The position numbers and the translations under genes were made by a program. The notes below the pieces were generated by a model. The model worked only from the letters and a program-made list of their open reading frames with translations. It did not search any database and was not told the origin of the DNA. Below are positions 34,676 to 43,261 of a stretch of 64,000 bases of DNA, piece by piece (within the stretch, counting starts at the first letter, position 1; each line of letters begins with the position of its first letter). Origin of the DNA: Sinorhizobium alkalisoli (GTDB lineage: Bacteria; Pseudomonadota; Alphaproteobacteria; Rhizobiales; Rhizobiaceae); contig NZ_CP034910.1 of assembly GCF_008932245.1 (NCBI RefSeq), forward strand, positions 620,001 to 684,000, read 5' to 3'.

Positions 34676-37194
34676 GAATAGAAGAGAGGCGCCGGATCCC
34701 TGCCGGGAGCGGCACTGTCGAAAGTGATTTCCGGTCTCGGTTGCGTGTGATCGAATGTCATCGGCTGCCCGCCCACCGAGAACGTGCCCTCGTAGGCGAG
34801 GCGCAATTCCGGTCGATCGGGTGGCGTCACCGAGAGCATCAGTCGATCGGCGTCGAAGTCGACGGCGGTCGCGATGATCCGCTCGCGGAAGCGCTCGAAA
34901 TCGGCTGGATCGCCGCAGCTGACTGCGGCGATCCAGCCGGAACGTCGTCCTTCCGAGCGGATCTCCCGTCCGGCGGTCGCGCCCTTCTCCATCATTTCCA
35001 GGCCGTTGGTGGCGTGAAGGGCGGCGAAGCCGGCACCGGAGCGAACGAGCAGCCATTTGTCTTCGATCAGCACCTCGTCGAGGCCGTCCCGACCGAGATA
35101 AGCATGTGTCCAGCCGTTGCGATGATCTTGCGTATCGAAGATCATCAGTGCGAGATCCCGATGTTGAGCCACGCGCGGGAGCATGCCACTTCCCGCCCAG
35201 TAGGAGGGGCGCTGCGTGCCCCAGGGATCGTCTTCACCCGGATGGTTCACCCAGAGCCGCGCCATCGGATGCCCCGAGAGGCGGATGTCGATCACATGCT
35301 GCTGATGACCCTTGCGGCCGGTCTTGTGATCGACGACGGTCGAGAGCTGTGCCGACTGGTTCTTGAAGAGGACGAGCTTGCCGGCATCGAGCCCCTGGGC
35401 GTAGCGGGCTTCGATGGCACGGCCGGGTTCGAGCCGTGCAAACCCCTTGAGATGCGCCGGCGGGGCGTAATTCGAACAGCAGAACATCGGCAGCGACGCC
35501 ACGCCCCCGTTCAGCCAGCCCTCTCCAAAGGCGACTTCGGCGAAGGGGGCGAGTTCGGTCAGCGGACCTGCGCGCAATTCCTTGTCATAGGCGCGGCCCT
35601 GGGACCCCGCCGGCACGCCGGCAAGCGTGTGGAGCGCGATCATCTCGAAGACCAGGTCGAGCTGGTGGCTGGCGCGCGCCGCAAGGTCAGGTTCCGCCCA
35701 ATGTTCGAGCGCCATGAGGCCGATGAAGTCGATCGGGTAATAGGCGGCCGAGTTCCACTCGGCGAGCCCATGCGCCTCGACGGCGTCGAACCAGCGGGAG
35801 AGGCGCGCCGTGGCGAGTTCCGCCTGTTGACGCCCGGTCCTGCCCGAGGCCGTGAAGAGGGCGTCCGGCAGGCATTCGCCGGCAAGCAGCTGGCTCACAT
35901 GGAAGCAGAGCACGTGGTTTTCGCTCCAGAACCACATGACGTCGTTGCCGGGCTCGTCTATCCAGTATCGATAGCCGAGCACGGTTTGCCGGATTTTCTC
36001 TGCGATCTCCGGCGCGAGCCGACGGCCGTAGCCACGAAGAAGCCAGAGGAGCGGCACCATGACGAAATCGGAGCAATCCTCGCGCCGGCCGATCGCGTGG
36101 AGCGTTGCCGCGAAGATCCGGTCGATCGTCGGCTTGTCGTCATCGCCCGCAGCCAGCATGGCAAGGGCCCGGCCGATGCGTTCGGCGCCGAAGCGAGCAC
36201 TGTAAGCGAGGGCCGTCCGCTTTCGCACCTCGATTGAGGAAGCCCCCGCACCTGGCGAGGTCTGGCTGAGGAATGCAGCATCGATGACACGGGTGATGGT
36301 GCCCGCGCCCGATCCGATCGTCAGCCGCACCGCATGATAGCCGTCGGGAAGCCCGCGCGTTCCTGGGATCGAAAGACGGGTTTCGTGCGCACCCAGCAAT
36401 ACCTCGGCCCGCGCGAGAACGGCGCTGTCATGGCCATGGCTGACGACCTCGACAAGGACAGGAAGGTCACGGCCGGGCGGGGTGTCGAAGATGACTTCCA
36501 GCGCCTCGTCGACGAAGACGTCTTGGCTCGGACGGACGTCGCGGGCAAGCGCGGCAAGACGGCCGACTTCCTCTTGGTCGAGGGCAATCGGCAGCACGAC
36601 CGTCAGCGACGCCTCGTCCAGGAGTTCGAGTTCGAAGAACCAGATCGTGTCCCGCTCGGCGAGATCTTCCGTATGCAGCAGGATGTCGTTGTCGCCCGCC
36701 TCTAGTGCGAGCGTCAGATCGCATGCGCTTTCGACATTGCGCTGGAACGGCTTGAAGCGGACCTGCTCGGTGCCGTTCACCCAGATGCGCACGCCGCCGC
36801 AGGTGCTGAGCCTGAGGTTCAGCTTCCGCGCTGTCTGACATCGGAACGTGCCCTTGAGCCAGCGGCGGACATGGGTCGGGGTGTGCCAGAAACCGGTGAA
36901 TTCCACGCGGCGGTTTGCGCCCGGCAGGTTCAGGCGGGCCTCCGGCCAATTGCGTTCCGGCTCGATCGCGCGGCCGACCATCTCCGCCCAGAAGGCCTTG
37001 CGGCAGGGCAGGTCCCCGACCTCGACGAAACCGTTGAGGAAGCGATAATCGACGCGATCCTCGGCCGGTGCAGCCACGCCCGGAAAGTCCGCGCGGATAA
37101 GTGCGGACACGATCCAGGCGGTGATCGTCTCGCCCTTTGAAACCCGATAGGTCGGCTCGGACGAGGCCGCGATCGTCGTGGGATTGCTCTCCAT
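34672..37194 (-). CDS. Large cytoplasmic protein of unknown family, probable oligosaccharide-degrading enzyme
   Basis: An 840-residue protein that I cannot place in a named family. From sequence texture: an N-terminal beta-sandwich with a sugar-binding-like strand TCGGVRIWVNG at 131-141, a second beta region to about 310, a helical core 325-560 with invariant-looking aromatic/acidic blocks (WFWSENH at 421-427, EWNSAAYYPID at 479-489, QGRAYDKEL at 532-540), and a C-terminal beta-rich part with WVNHPGE at 648-654 and RPSYWAGSGMLPR at 662-674. This layout recalls polysaccharide lyases with a toroid plus beta-sandwich. No signal peptide. The same blocks occur in the 827-residue paralogue at 52941. 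It is first in the operon with GH105 and GH28. Confidence 0.7.
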   Translation of the reverse strand: MESNPTTIAASSEPTYRVSKGETITAWIVSALIRADFPGVAAPAEDRVDYRFLNGFVEVGDLPCRKAFWAEMVGRAIEPERNWPEARLNLPGANRRVEFTGFWHTPTHVRRWLKGTFRCQTARKLNLRLSTCGGVRIWVNGTEQVRFKPFQRNVESACDLTLALEAGDNDILLHTEDLAERDTIWFFELELLDEASLTVVLPIALDQEEVGRLAALARDVRPSQDVFVDEALEVIFDTPPGRDLPVLVEVVSHGHDSAVLARAEVLLGAHETRLSIPGTRGLPDGYHAVRLTIGSGAGTITRVIDAAFLSQTSPGAGASSIEVRKRTALAYSARFGAERIGRALAMLAAGDDDKPTIDRIFAATLHAIGRREDCSDFVMVPLLWLLRGYGRRLAPEIAEKIRQTVLGYRYWIDEPGNDVMWFWSENHVLCFHVSQLLAGECLPDALFTASGRTGRQQAELATARLSRWFDAVEAHGLAEWNSAAYYPIDFIGLMALEHWAEPDLAARASHQLDLVFEMIALHTLAGVPAGSQGRAYDKELRAGPLTELAPFAEVAFGEGWLNGGVASLPMFCCSNYAPPAHLKGFARLEPGRAIEARYAQGLDAGKLVLFKNQSAQLSTVVDHKTGRKGHQQHVIDIRLSGHPMARLWVNHPGEDDPWGTQRPSYWAGSGMLPRVAQHRDLALMIFDTQDHRNGWTHAYLGRDGLDEVLIEDKWLLVRSGAGFAALHATNGLEMMEKGATAGREIRSEGRRSGWIAAVSCGDPADFERFRERIIATAVDFDADRLMLSVTPPDRPELRLAYEGTFSVGGQPMTFDHTQPRPEITFDSAAPGRDPAPLFYS

Positions 37195-37214
37195 AGATCG
37201 CCTCCCGCGGATCC

Positions 37215-37232
37215 AATGAAAACTTTTTCATT
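37215..37232 (+). promoter_or_regulatory. Palindromic LacI-type operator 1 (locus A)
   Basis: AATGAAAA-CT-TTTTCATT is a perfect 8+2+8 palindrome, 21 bases from the start codon of the minus-strand operon and 153 from the plus-strand binding-protein gene. Together with the related site at 37355 it flanks the divergent promoter region. Confidence 0.65.
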
Positions 37233-37354
37233 ACTGTCTCGAGCTGTAGCGCGACGTCGCTCGAGCGGTGTCGCAAAATAAACGGCTTGACCTTTGCTCT
37301 GTCAAGTCGCAAAAAAGAGAAAACCGACTACGGATGAGGAATTCCGGCTCGGCC

Positions 37355-37372
37355 AATGAAATTATTTTCACG
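37355..37372 (+). promoter_or_regulatory. Palindromic LacI-type operator 2 (locus A)
   Basis: AATGAAAT-TA-TTTTCACG is an imperfect copy of the palindrome at 37215, placed directly before the GGAGGAGG site of the binding-protein gene. Two sites 140 bases apart would allow repression loops over the divergent promoters. Confidence 0.5.
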
Positions 37373-37384
37373 GAGGAGGTGTGT

Positions 37385-38656
37385 ATGTCGAAGCTTTTTT
37401 CGGGTGTAAGTGCCCTGGTATTCCTCGTCGCGGCCGGCGCGGCGCAGGCCGAAACCAAGACGATCACATTCGTGTTCACCGATGACGACCAGGGCTATGT
37501 CGAGCGCATGGCGGAACTCAGCCAGGAGTTCGAGGCCGCCCATCCGGACGTGAAGGTCAACTTCGTTTCGTCCGGATACGATGCCGTGGTCAAGCAATTG
37601 CCGGTGCAGCTTGCCGTCGGCGAGGGCCCCGACGTGGCGAAGATCGCCGATTGGCAGCTCGCGCCCTACTATCTCGACATGCGTCCGTACATGAAGGACC
37701 CGGAGGCGTTCGCCAAACTGCATGGAGGAAGCCTCGACCAACTGCGCCTGCCGGGCATCAACGATCCGAATTCCATAAACGGCTATGTGGCGTCGCAGAC
37801 CCTCAATCTGCCCTTCGTCAACAAGACCCTGTTCGAGCAGGCCGGCGAGCCTCTGCCCGGACCGAAGGCAAGTTTGAAGGAAATCGTCGAAGCCTCGGCA
37901 CGGGTCGCCAAGGCGACGGGCGTGCAGATACCCTTCACCATGGACCGCTCGGGTCATCGCTTCTCGGGTGGGGCCTTCTCCTACGGCGCAACCTATGTGA
38001 AGGACGGCAAGTTCAGCTTCCCGGACGAGGCGGCGAAGAAATATATCGCCGATCTCTACGCCTGGGCCGAGGACGGCAGCTTCCCCAAGGAGATGTGGGG
38101 CGCGGCCGGCGGCTCTCAGTACAAGAACATGGGCGACGAATTCGTCAACGGCAATGTGGTGACCTATCTTGCCGGCAACTGGATGGTGAACCCGTTCCAG
38201 ACCAAAATCGGTGACGGCTTCGACTGGACCGCGATCAATGCGCCCTGCGGCGAAGCCGGCTGCTTCGCCATGCCGGGCGGCACCGCGATCGTCGGCTTCA
38301 AGCGCACCAAGCATCCCGAGGTCGTGGCCGAGTTCATCGAGTTTCTCGGCTCCGAGAAGATCCAGCGCGAGATCGCCGAAAACTACGTCATCCTGACGGG
38401 CGCGGACATCAAGGACCCGCAATACAAGCTTTCGAGCGAAGACGCCAAAGCATCCATGGCGGTCTTCCTCGACAATAAAAAGAATGTGCCGGAGGCCGCG
38501 CGCGAATTCGAGCGCATGAAAGGCGGCACCGCCCTTTACCAGCAGATCGTGCAGCGCATGAGCCAGCTGATCGTCGGCGAATTGTCGCTCGAAGAAACCT
38601 ACAAGGTGCTGGAGGACGACGTCCGCAAGATCAACGAGGCCGTCTCGACGCAGTAG
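37385..38656 (+). CDS. Family 1 sugar-binding protein of ABC transporter (locus A)
   Basis: A 423-residue periplasmic binding protein of the SBP_bac_1 family. A Sec signal peptide ends AGAAQA at residue 22. Family features are SQEFEAAHPDVKVNFV and the LPVQLAVGEGPDVAKI segment. A CGEAGC pair near residue 292 is matched by CGSVNC in the locus B protein at 55503, so a disulfide-bearing subgroup is likely. GGAGGAGG precedes ATG 37385. It is divergent from, and the presumed partner of, the permeases at 29072-31122; its own transcript has no permease. Confidence 0.92.
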   Translation: MSKLFSGVSALVFLVAAGAAQAETKTITFVFTDDDQGYVERMAELSQEFEAAHPDVKVNFVSSGYDAVVKQLPVQLAVGEGPDVAKIADWQLAPYYLDMRPYMKDPEAFAKLHGGSLDQLRLPGINDPNSINGYVASQTLNLPFVNKTLFEQAGEPLPGPKASLKEIVEASARVAKATGVQIPFTMDRSGHRFSGGAFSYGATYVKDGKFSFPDEAAKKYIADLYAWAEDGSFPKEMWGAAGGSQYKNMGDEFVNGNVVTYLAGNWMVNPFQTKIGDGFDWTAINAPCGEAGCFAMPGGTAIVGFKRTKHPEVVAEFIEFLGSEKIQREIAENYVILTGADIKDPQYKLSSEDAKASMAVFLDNKKNVPEAAREFERMKGGTALYQQIVQRMSQLIVGELSLEETYKVLEDDVRKINEAVSTQ

Positions 38657-38873
38657 ACGGCGCGCCGGATCTGTCCGGCGGCTGGGGAAGCTCTTCCTTC
38701 CGGTCCGGCGGCTCGACAGGCTCTCCTTCGGGAAGCTCGTCGGGCCGCGGTTCCTTGACGGGCGGGTCCGGAATGCCGAGCGGGGGAACCGGGTTCGGGG
38801 GGATGATCCCGGGTCCAGGACCTGGGCCTGGCCCTGGACCTGGACCTGGGCCGATCGGGTCGGGTGCCATCAT
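38631..38873 (-). CDS. Small proline/glycine-rich GPGP-repeat protein
   Basis: An 80-residue frame starting MMAPDPIG, then a run of Gly-Pro dipeptides (residues 9-21), then a proline/glutamate-rich tail. AAGGAG lies 5 bases before the tandem ATGs, which supports expression. No signal peptide or family is recognised. Its 3-prime end overlaps the convergent binding-protein gene by 26 bases, and the hairpin at 38663-38680 lies inside its coding end. The repeat DNA (CCAGGTCC-type units) may be prone to slippage. Confidence 0.6.
   Translation of the reverse strand: MMAPDPIGPGPGPGPGPGPGPGIIPPNPVPPLGIPDPPVKEPRPDELPEGEPVEPPDRKEELPQPPDRSGAPSTASRRPR
38663..38680 (+). terminator. Hairpin at the convergent end of the binding-protein gene
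   Basis: CGCCGGA and TCCGGCG form a 7-bp stem with a TCTG loop, 7 bases after the binding-protein stop. No T-run follows, so any terminator function is tentative. Confidence 0.35.
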
Positions 38874-38934
38874 CGAACTCCTTCGCTATTTTATATCGCC
38901 CAAGCGCGCAGCGGTTCCGGGGCGGGCGGATCCG

Positions 38935-39435
38935 TCATCTCCGTCGAAGGTCTATGTCGCTGGTCGCCACGCGGTTTCCCGTATTCGGATCGACGTCGAT
39001 GGTCGTAAGCTGCATGCCGTTCTCTCCCACTTTTCGCAGAACCATGTTCGCGCGATGATCGCCATTCACCGGTTCCGCCCAGCGGACGGCAAGATTGATC
39101 GCATTCCCCTGGCGCGCGCCCGTCAGCCTCGACCGGCCGCCCTTCGGTCCGACATAGGTGCCGCGATACCGCCTGCCGTCAAACCTGAGATCCGCACTGA
39201 TCGCGCGCGAGACCACGATCAGGCCGCGGCACCTGCCTCGCATGGAAAGGGCAGGACCGGCACTTTTCGTGTCGAAGCTGCACGAAACGTTGATCGGGGC
39301 GGAGTCGGCGCGAAGGCGCACGGAACCACGTCCCACCCAGTCGCCTTCGAGAGAAGCCAGGAAGGTCTGTTCGTCAGCCTGCGCGGTTCCCGCCGGCACG
39401 GTCAATATGGCTGCAAGCAGAAGTCTCCGGATCAT
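38935..39435 (-). CDS. Exported hypothetical protein
   Basis: A 166-residue protein with a Sec signal peptide (MIRRLLLAAILTVPAGTAQA, cleavage near residue 20). The mature part is beta-rich, beginning EQTFLASLEGDWVGRGSVRL, the pattern of small lipocalin-like or DUF-type periplasmic proteins that start with a G-x-W motif, with two cysteines (CSF and GRC) that could pair. GGGAGATAGGAGA precedes ATG 39435. Function unknown. Bases 39436-39709 hold no recognisable gene. Confidence 0.7.
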   Translation of the reverse strand: MIRRLLLAAILTVPAGTAQADEQTFLASLEGDWVGRGSVRLRADSAPINVSCSFDTKSAGPALSMRGRCRGLIVVSRAISADLRFDGRRYRGTYVGPKGGRSRLTGARQGNAINLAVRWAEPVNGDHRANMVLRKVGENGMQLTTIDVDPNTGNRVATSDIDLRRR

Positions 39436-39709
39436 TCTCCTATCTCCCATTTGCAGCACTGTGCCGCGAGGATCCCCAGATGAGATGCGCGCGCTGTGGT
39501 CCAGCCGGCATCGGGCAAACGCGCGGCCACCGTCGAGGTTCCCGCCGGACGGAGGCAGCGAGTTTCAGGGGCGAATCTTCTGACGCATCGGGCCGAAATC
39601 GTATCGGATATCCGGAAAGCTCGACGCGCGGATCAAAGAGCTACAGCGGCCTTTGCGCGTGTGAAAAGACGCCCGGTGCCGTGGAGGCATCTTGCGTCCG
39701 TTTAGCGGC

Positions 39710-40573
39710 CTATCTTGCGAATTTCTTCGCACCGGCAACACAGGCGACGATCGCGAGCGTAGCGGCAAGCATGGTCCAGCTCACGCTTTCGCCGAGGAAG
39801 ATCGCCGCGAGAGCAAGGCCGAAAAACGGCTGCAGCAATTGCAGCTGTCCGACGGCGACGATACCGCCTTGCGCAAGGCCACGGTACCAGAAGACAAAAC
39901 CGACCAGCATGCTGAAGATCGAGACATAGCCGAGACCGATCCAGGAGGCCGCGCTTGATTGTGCGAGGCTCACGGGCATGGTCAGGAGCATCAGCATGGT
40001 CATGGCCGGAAGCGAGAGCACGAGCGCCCAGGAGATCACCTGCCAGCCGCCGAGCTTGCGCGACAGGCTCGCACCTTCGGCATACCCGAACCCGCAGGCA
40101 AGGATGGCGGCCAGCATCAGGAGGTCGCCCGCCGGCGACGCTGCGAAGCCTTGCCTCAAGGCGAAGCCGACGACGATGGCGCTGCCTAGGCCGGAGAACA
40201 GCCAGAAGGCCGGCCGCGGCCGCTCGCCGCCGCGGACGACGCCAAAGACGGCTGTCGTTACCGGCAGGAGCCCGACGAACACAATCGAGTGGGCGGAGGT
40301 GACCTGTTTGAGCGCGAGCGCCGTCAGAAGCGGAAATCCGACCACGACGCCCAGCGATACCAGAAAAAGCGACAGGAGATCGCCACGCTCCGGTCGCCGT
40401 TCCCGGAACGCGAGGAGGAGTAAGCCGGCAAGTGCCCCGGCGATCACTGCGCGAGCGACGGTCAGAAACAGCGGATCGAACTCCATCACCGCCACACGCG
40501 TCGCCGGCAACGAGCCGCTGAAGACCAGAACGCCCAGAAATCCGTTGACGAAACCGCTCGTCGTCTTTTCCAT
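39710..40573 (-). CDS. DMT superfamily (EamA) transporter
   Basis: A 287-residue membrane protein with about ten spans arranged as two EamA repeats; the second repeat ends PFFGLALAAIFLGESVSWTM, the usual motif. Members export amino acids or other metabolites. It is divergent from a MocR-type regulator 83 bases away, a common pairing in which the regulator controls the exporter. AAAAAGGAGAG precedes the ATG. Confidence 0.88.
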   Translation of the reverse strand: MEKTTSGFVNGFLGVLVFSGSLPATRVAVMEFDPLFLTVARAVIAGALAGLLLLAFRERRPERGDLLSLFLVSLGVVVGFPLLTALALKQVTSAHSIVFVGLLPVTTAVFGVVRGGERPRPAFWLFSGLGSAIVVGFALRQGFAASPAGDLLMLAAILACGFGYAEGASLSRKLGGWQVISWALVLSLPAMTMLMLLTMPVSLAQSSAASWIGLGYVSIFSMLVGFVFWYRGLAQGGIVAVGQLQLLQPFFGLALAAIFLGESVSWTMLAATLAIVACVAGAKKFAR

Positions 40574-40638
40574 GCAACTCTCCTTTTTCCTGTCGGGTAT
40601 CGGGCGAAGTCGTTGGCACTTCCAGATACAATCCGGTA

Positions 40639-40654
40639 CAGTTTCTCCAAACTG
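40639..40654 (+). promoter_or_regulatory. Inverted repeat in the MocR/EamA divergent region
   Basis: CAGTTT-CTCC-AAACTG is a perfect 6-bp inverted repeat just before the regulator start. Direct repeats CCGGTACAG (about 40633) and ACGGTACGG (about 40669) flank it. MocR regulators commonly bind direct repeats, so this is a plausible operator region. Confidence 0.4.
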
Positions 40655-40656
40655 TT

Positions 40657-42075
40657 ATGGTCATGGAAACGGTACGGATGGTTGTCGAGACGCTGAACGC
40701 AGAGGGCGAGAGCTTGATCGACAGGGTGATGGCGACCGTCAGGAATCGCATTTCCAGCCGCGTCTTGACGCCCGGTGCCAGGCTGCCGTCCATCCGCGCC
40801 TTCGCGACGAGCATGAAAGTGTCGAAGTCGACGGTGGTGGAGGCCTATGAAAGGCTTGCGGCCGAGGGGCTGATCCGCTCGCGGCCGGGCTCCGGTTTCT
40901 TCGTCGCTGCGCCGCTTGCGCCCTTGTCGCTTGCCGAGATCGGCCCGAAACTGGACCGCGAGGTCGATCCCCTCTGGATTTCACGGCAGGCGCTCGAGGC
41001 CGACGATGCCGTCTTGATGCCCGGCTGCGGCTGGCTGCCTCCAGGCTGGATGCCGGCGGACGGCTTGAGGCGTGGCCTGCGCGCGCTTGCCCGCGGCAAC
41101 GCCGCGACCCTCGTCGATTACGGACCGCCACTCGGATTGCTGCCACTGCGTCAGCTTCTCGCCCGCCGCCTGGCGCCGCGCGGCATCGAGGCCTCGCCCG
41201 AGCAGATCCTTTTGACGGAATCCGGCACGCAGGCGATCGATCTTCTCTGCCGCTTCCTCCTGAAGCCGGGTGACGTCGTGCTCGTCGACGACCCGTGCTA
41301 CTTCAATTTCCTGGCGCTCTTGAGGGCGCATCAGGCGGAAATCGTCGCAATTCCCTATGAGCCGTCCGGACCGGATATCGGTGCATTCGCCGAGGCGCTT
41401 TCCGTGCACCGGCCGCGCCTCTACATCACCAATTCAGCCCTTCACAACCCGACCGGTGCGACGCTGGCGCCGCTGGTCGCCCACCGTCTGCTGAAGCTTG
41501 CGGACCAGTCGGGCCTGACGATCATCGAGGACGACATCTTCGCCGATTTCGAAGAGACGCCGGCGCCGCGGCTGGCGGCCTTCGACGGGCTTGAGCGGGT
41601 CGTGCATATCGGCAGCTTCTCGAAGTCGCTGTCGGCGGCCTTGCGCTGCGGCTTCATCGTGGCGCCGCGCGGCTGGATCGAACCGCTCACGGATCTCAAG
41701 ATCGCCACAAGCTTCGGCGGAACGGGATTTTCCGCGCCGCTCATGCTGACGCTCCTGAAGGACGGCAGCTACCGCAAGCATATGGAAGCCGTGCGCGGCC
41801 GGTTGGCCAAGGCGATGGCGGAGACAGCGTTAAAACTCGAGCGGATCGGCATAACCCCTTGGCTGGAGCCGCAGGCAGGGATGTTCCTGTGGTGCAGGCT
41901 GCCGGACGGCGTCGATGCGGCCGAACTCGCGAGAAATGCGCTTGCGAGAAACATCGTGCTCGCGCCCGGCAACGCTTTCAGCCATGCGCAGACGGCCGGC
42001 GGTTTCCTGCGCTTCAACGTCGCCCAGTGCGTGGATGAGCGGCTGTTCAGGGAAATTGCTGAGCTTATGGGCTGA
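40657..42075 (+). CDS. MocR family regulator (GntR HTH fused to fold-I aminotransferase)
   Basis: A 472-residue fusion: GntR-type winged helix in residues 15-85 (LTPGARLPSIRAFATSMKVS, EAYERLAAEGLI, RPGSGFFV) and an aminotransferase domain with the PLP lysine at Lys323 (SFSKSLSAALRCGF), HNPTGA at 263-268 and EDDIFADF. These proteins sense PLP or an amino-PLP adduct. The exact start is open: ATGs at 40657, 40663 and 40678, the last with GGAAACGG upstream. Likely controls the divergent exporter. Confidence 0.88.
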   Translation: MVMETVRMVVETLNAEGESLIDRVMATVRNRISSRVLTPGARLPSIRAFATSMKVSKSTVVEAYERLAAEGLIRSRPGSGFFVAAPLAPLSLAEIGPKLDREVDPLWISRQALEADDAVLMPGCGWLPPGWMPADGLRRGLRALARGNAATLVDYGPPLGLLPLRQLLARRLAPRGIEASPEQILLTESGTQAIDLLCRFLLKPGDVVLVDDPCYFNFLALLRAHQAEIVAIPYEPSGPDIGAFAEALSVHRPRLYITNSALHNPTGATLAPLVAHRLLKLADQSGLTIIEDDIFADFEETPAPRLAAFDGLERVVHIGSFSKSLSAALRCGFIVAPRGWIEPLTDLKIATSFGGTGFSAPLMLTLLKDGSYRKHMEAVRGRLAKAMAETALKLERIGITPWLEPQAGMFLWCRLPDGVDAAELARNALARNIVLAPGNAFSHAQTAGGFLRFNVAQCVDERLFREIAELMG

Positions 42076-42149
42076 GGCGGCTCCAGGCCTTCGAAATGCC
42101 GTGGAACGCGCCTGCCAGACGCGATTGCGTGGGCGAACCATCCCCGCGG

Positions 42150-42938
42150 TCAGGTCCCGGTGCGGCGTTTAAGATACCCTATTTCCGCATTCGTCAGCGG
42201 GCGGCTTGCCCCTTTGGGCAGGTCACCGAGGATGATATCGCCGATCGACACTCGCAGGAGGCGAAGGCATTCGAAGCCGAGGGCCTCGAGCATGCGGCGG
42301 ATCTGACGATTGCGCCCTTCCTTGAGTTCTACCTCGATCCAACTGTTGCGATCGCCGCATCTCAAGCGCCGGACCCGTGTGGCCCTCAGCAATTCGCCGC
42401 CCTCGCTCACCCCCTCCATCATCGCCCCGGCCGTTGCCTCGTCGAACTGGCCGCGCACCTGGACGTGGTAGACCTTGCCGAGATGGGTCTCGGGATCGAG
42501 CAGGCGCTGCGCCAGCACCGTGTCGTTGGTGAAAAGCAGAAGGCCCTCGCTCGCCTTGTCGAGCCGCCCGACGGGGGAGAGGAAGCGGGTGCCGCGCTGG
42601 TCGAGGCAGTCGAACACTGTCGGCCGCCCCTCCGGGTCGTCTCGGGTCGTCACGATCCCGCGCGGCTTGTTCAGCATCAGATAGACCTTGGCCTCCGCCG
42701 CGATCACCACCCCGTCGACGGCGATCCTGTCCTTCTCGATGTCCACCCAGCGGGACAGGTCCGTGGTGCCGTGGCCACCTACGCTGACGCGGCCCTCTTC
42801 GATCAGCCTCTCGGCCTGGCTGCGGGAGCAATAGCCGAGTTTTGAGATCGCCCGCGCGAGCGTCACGCGCTGGCCGGCCCGATCACCGTCCTGTGCGTCT
42901 CTGCCGCGCTTCAGCGCAGATGGGCGGCGCCCTTTCAC
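42150..42938 (-). CDS. rRNA pseudouridine synthase, RsuA/RluB family
   Basis: A protein of about 262 residues. An S4 RNA-binding domain (LARAISKLGYCSRSQAERLI) is followed by the synthase domain with catalytic Asp127 in SPVGRLDKASEGLLLFTND and the closing GRNRQIRRMLEALG. It isomerises a specific uridine in ribosomal RNA. GTG 42938 is chosen because GGAGG lies 8 bases upstream; ATG 42956 in the same frame is possible. It is a housekeeping gene between accessory loci and convergent with the MocR gene. Confidence 0.9.
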   Translation of the reverse strand: MKGRRPSALKRGRDAQDGDRAGQRVTLARAISKLGYCSRSQAERLIEEGRVSVGGHGTTDLSRWVDIEKDRIAVDGVVIAAEAKVYLMLNKPRGIVTTRDDPEGRPTVFDCLDQRGTRFLSPVGRLDKASEGLLLFTNDTVLAQRLLDPETHLGKVYHVQVRGQFDEATAGAMMEGVSEGGELLRATRVRRLRCGDRNSWIEVELKEGRNRQIRRMLEALGFECLRLLRVSIGDIILGDLPKGASRPLTNAEIGYLKRRTGT

Positions 42939-43160
42939 CCGTTCATCCTCCACCATTCGTCGGTCTGTGCATCGAGCCTTCCGAACATCGGCTCCGATTT
43001 TCGGGACGATGCGCCAGCGCATCTGATACGACGCGAGGCACTGTGGTTCATCTGGCATAATCCATGATCGGGGGCCAAGAGGAAATCGCTCCGCCGAGCA
43101 GGCGCACGCCGCCGTCTGCGCTGGAAATACGCCCTTCCAGCCGAGCGCAAAAAATCTCTA

Positions 43161-43174
43161 GTAAAAATTTACTG
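43161..43174 (+). promoter_or_regulatory. Palindromic site upstream of locus C
   Basis: AGTAAA-AA-TTTACT is a 6+2+6 palindrome 88 bases before the binding-protein start of locus C, in an AT-rich promoter stretch (43141-43215). It differs from the ATGAAAA-type palindromes of loci A and B, so a different repressor may act here. Confidence 0.4.
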
Positions 43175-43261
43175 AAAATATTGCCTCCGCCGAGTTTTTG
43201 AGAAATACTCCGCCTCCGAGACGTGAGGATCGTCTCGGGACCGTAATCTTGGGAGGAGTTA

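Noticed and set aside
34741..36237. A 498-codon plus-strand frame opposite the 840-residue gene
   Set aside because: No ribosome site and shadow-like composition; the minus-strand frame has a paralogue conserved block by block.
38815..38862. Short GC-rich repeats as a CRISPR or satellite array
   Set aside because: The units are 6-12 bases without spacers and are fully explained by Gly-Pro codons of the small gene at 38631-38873.
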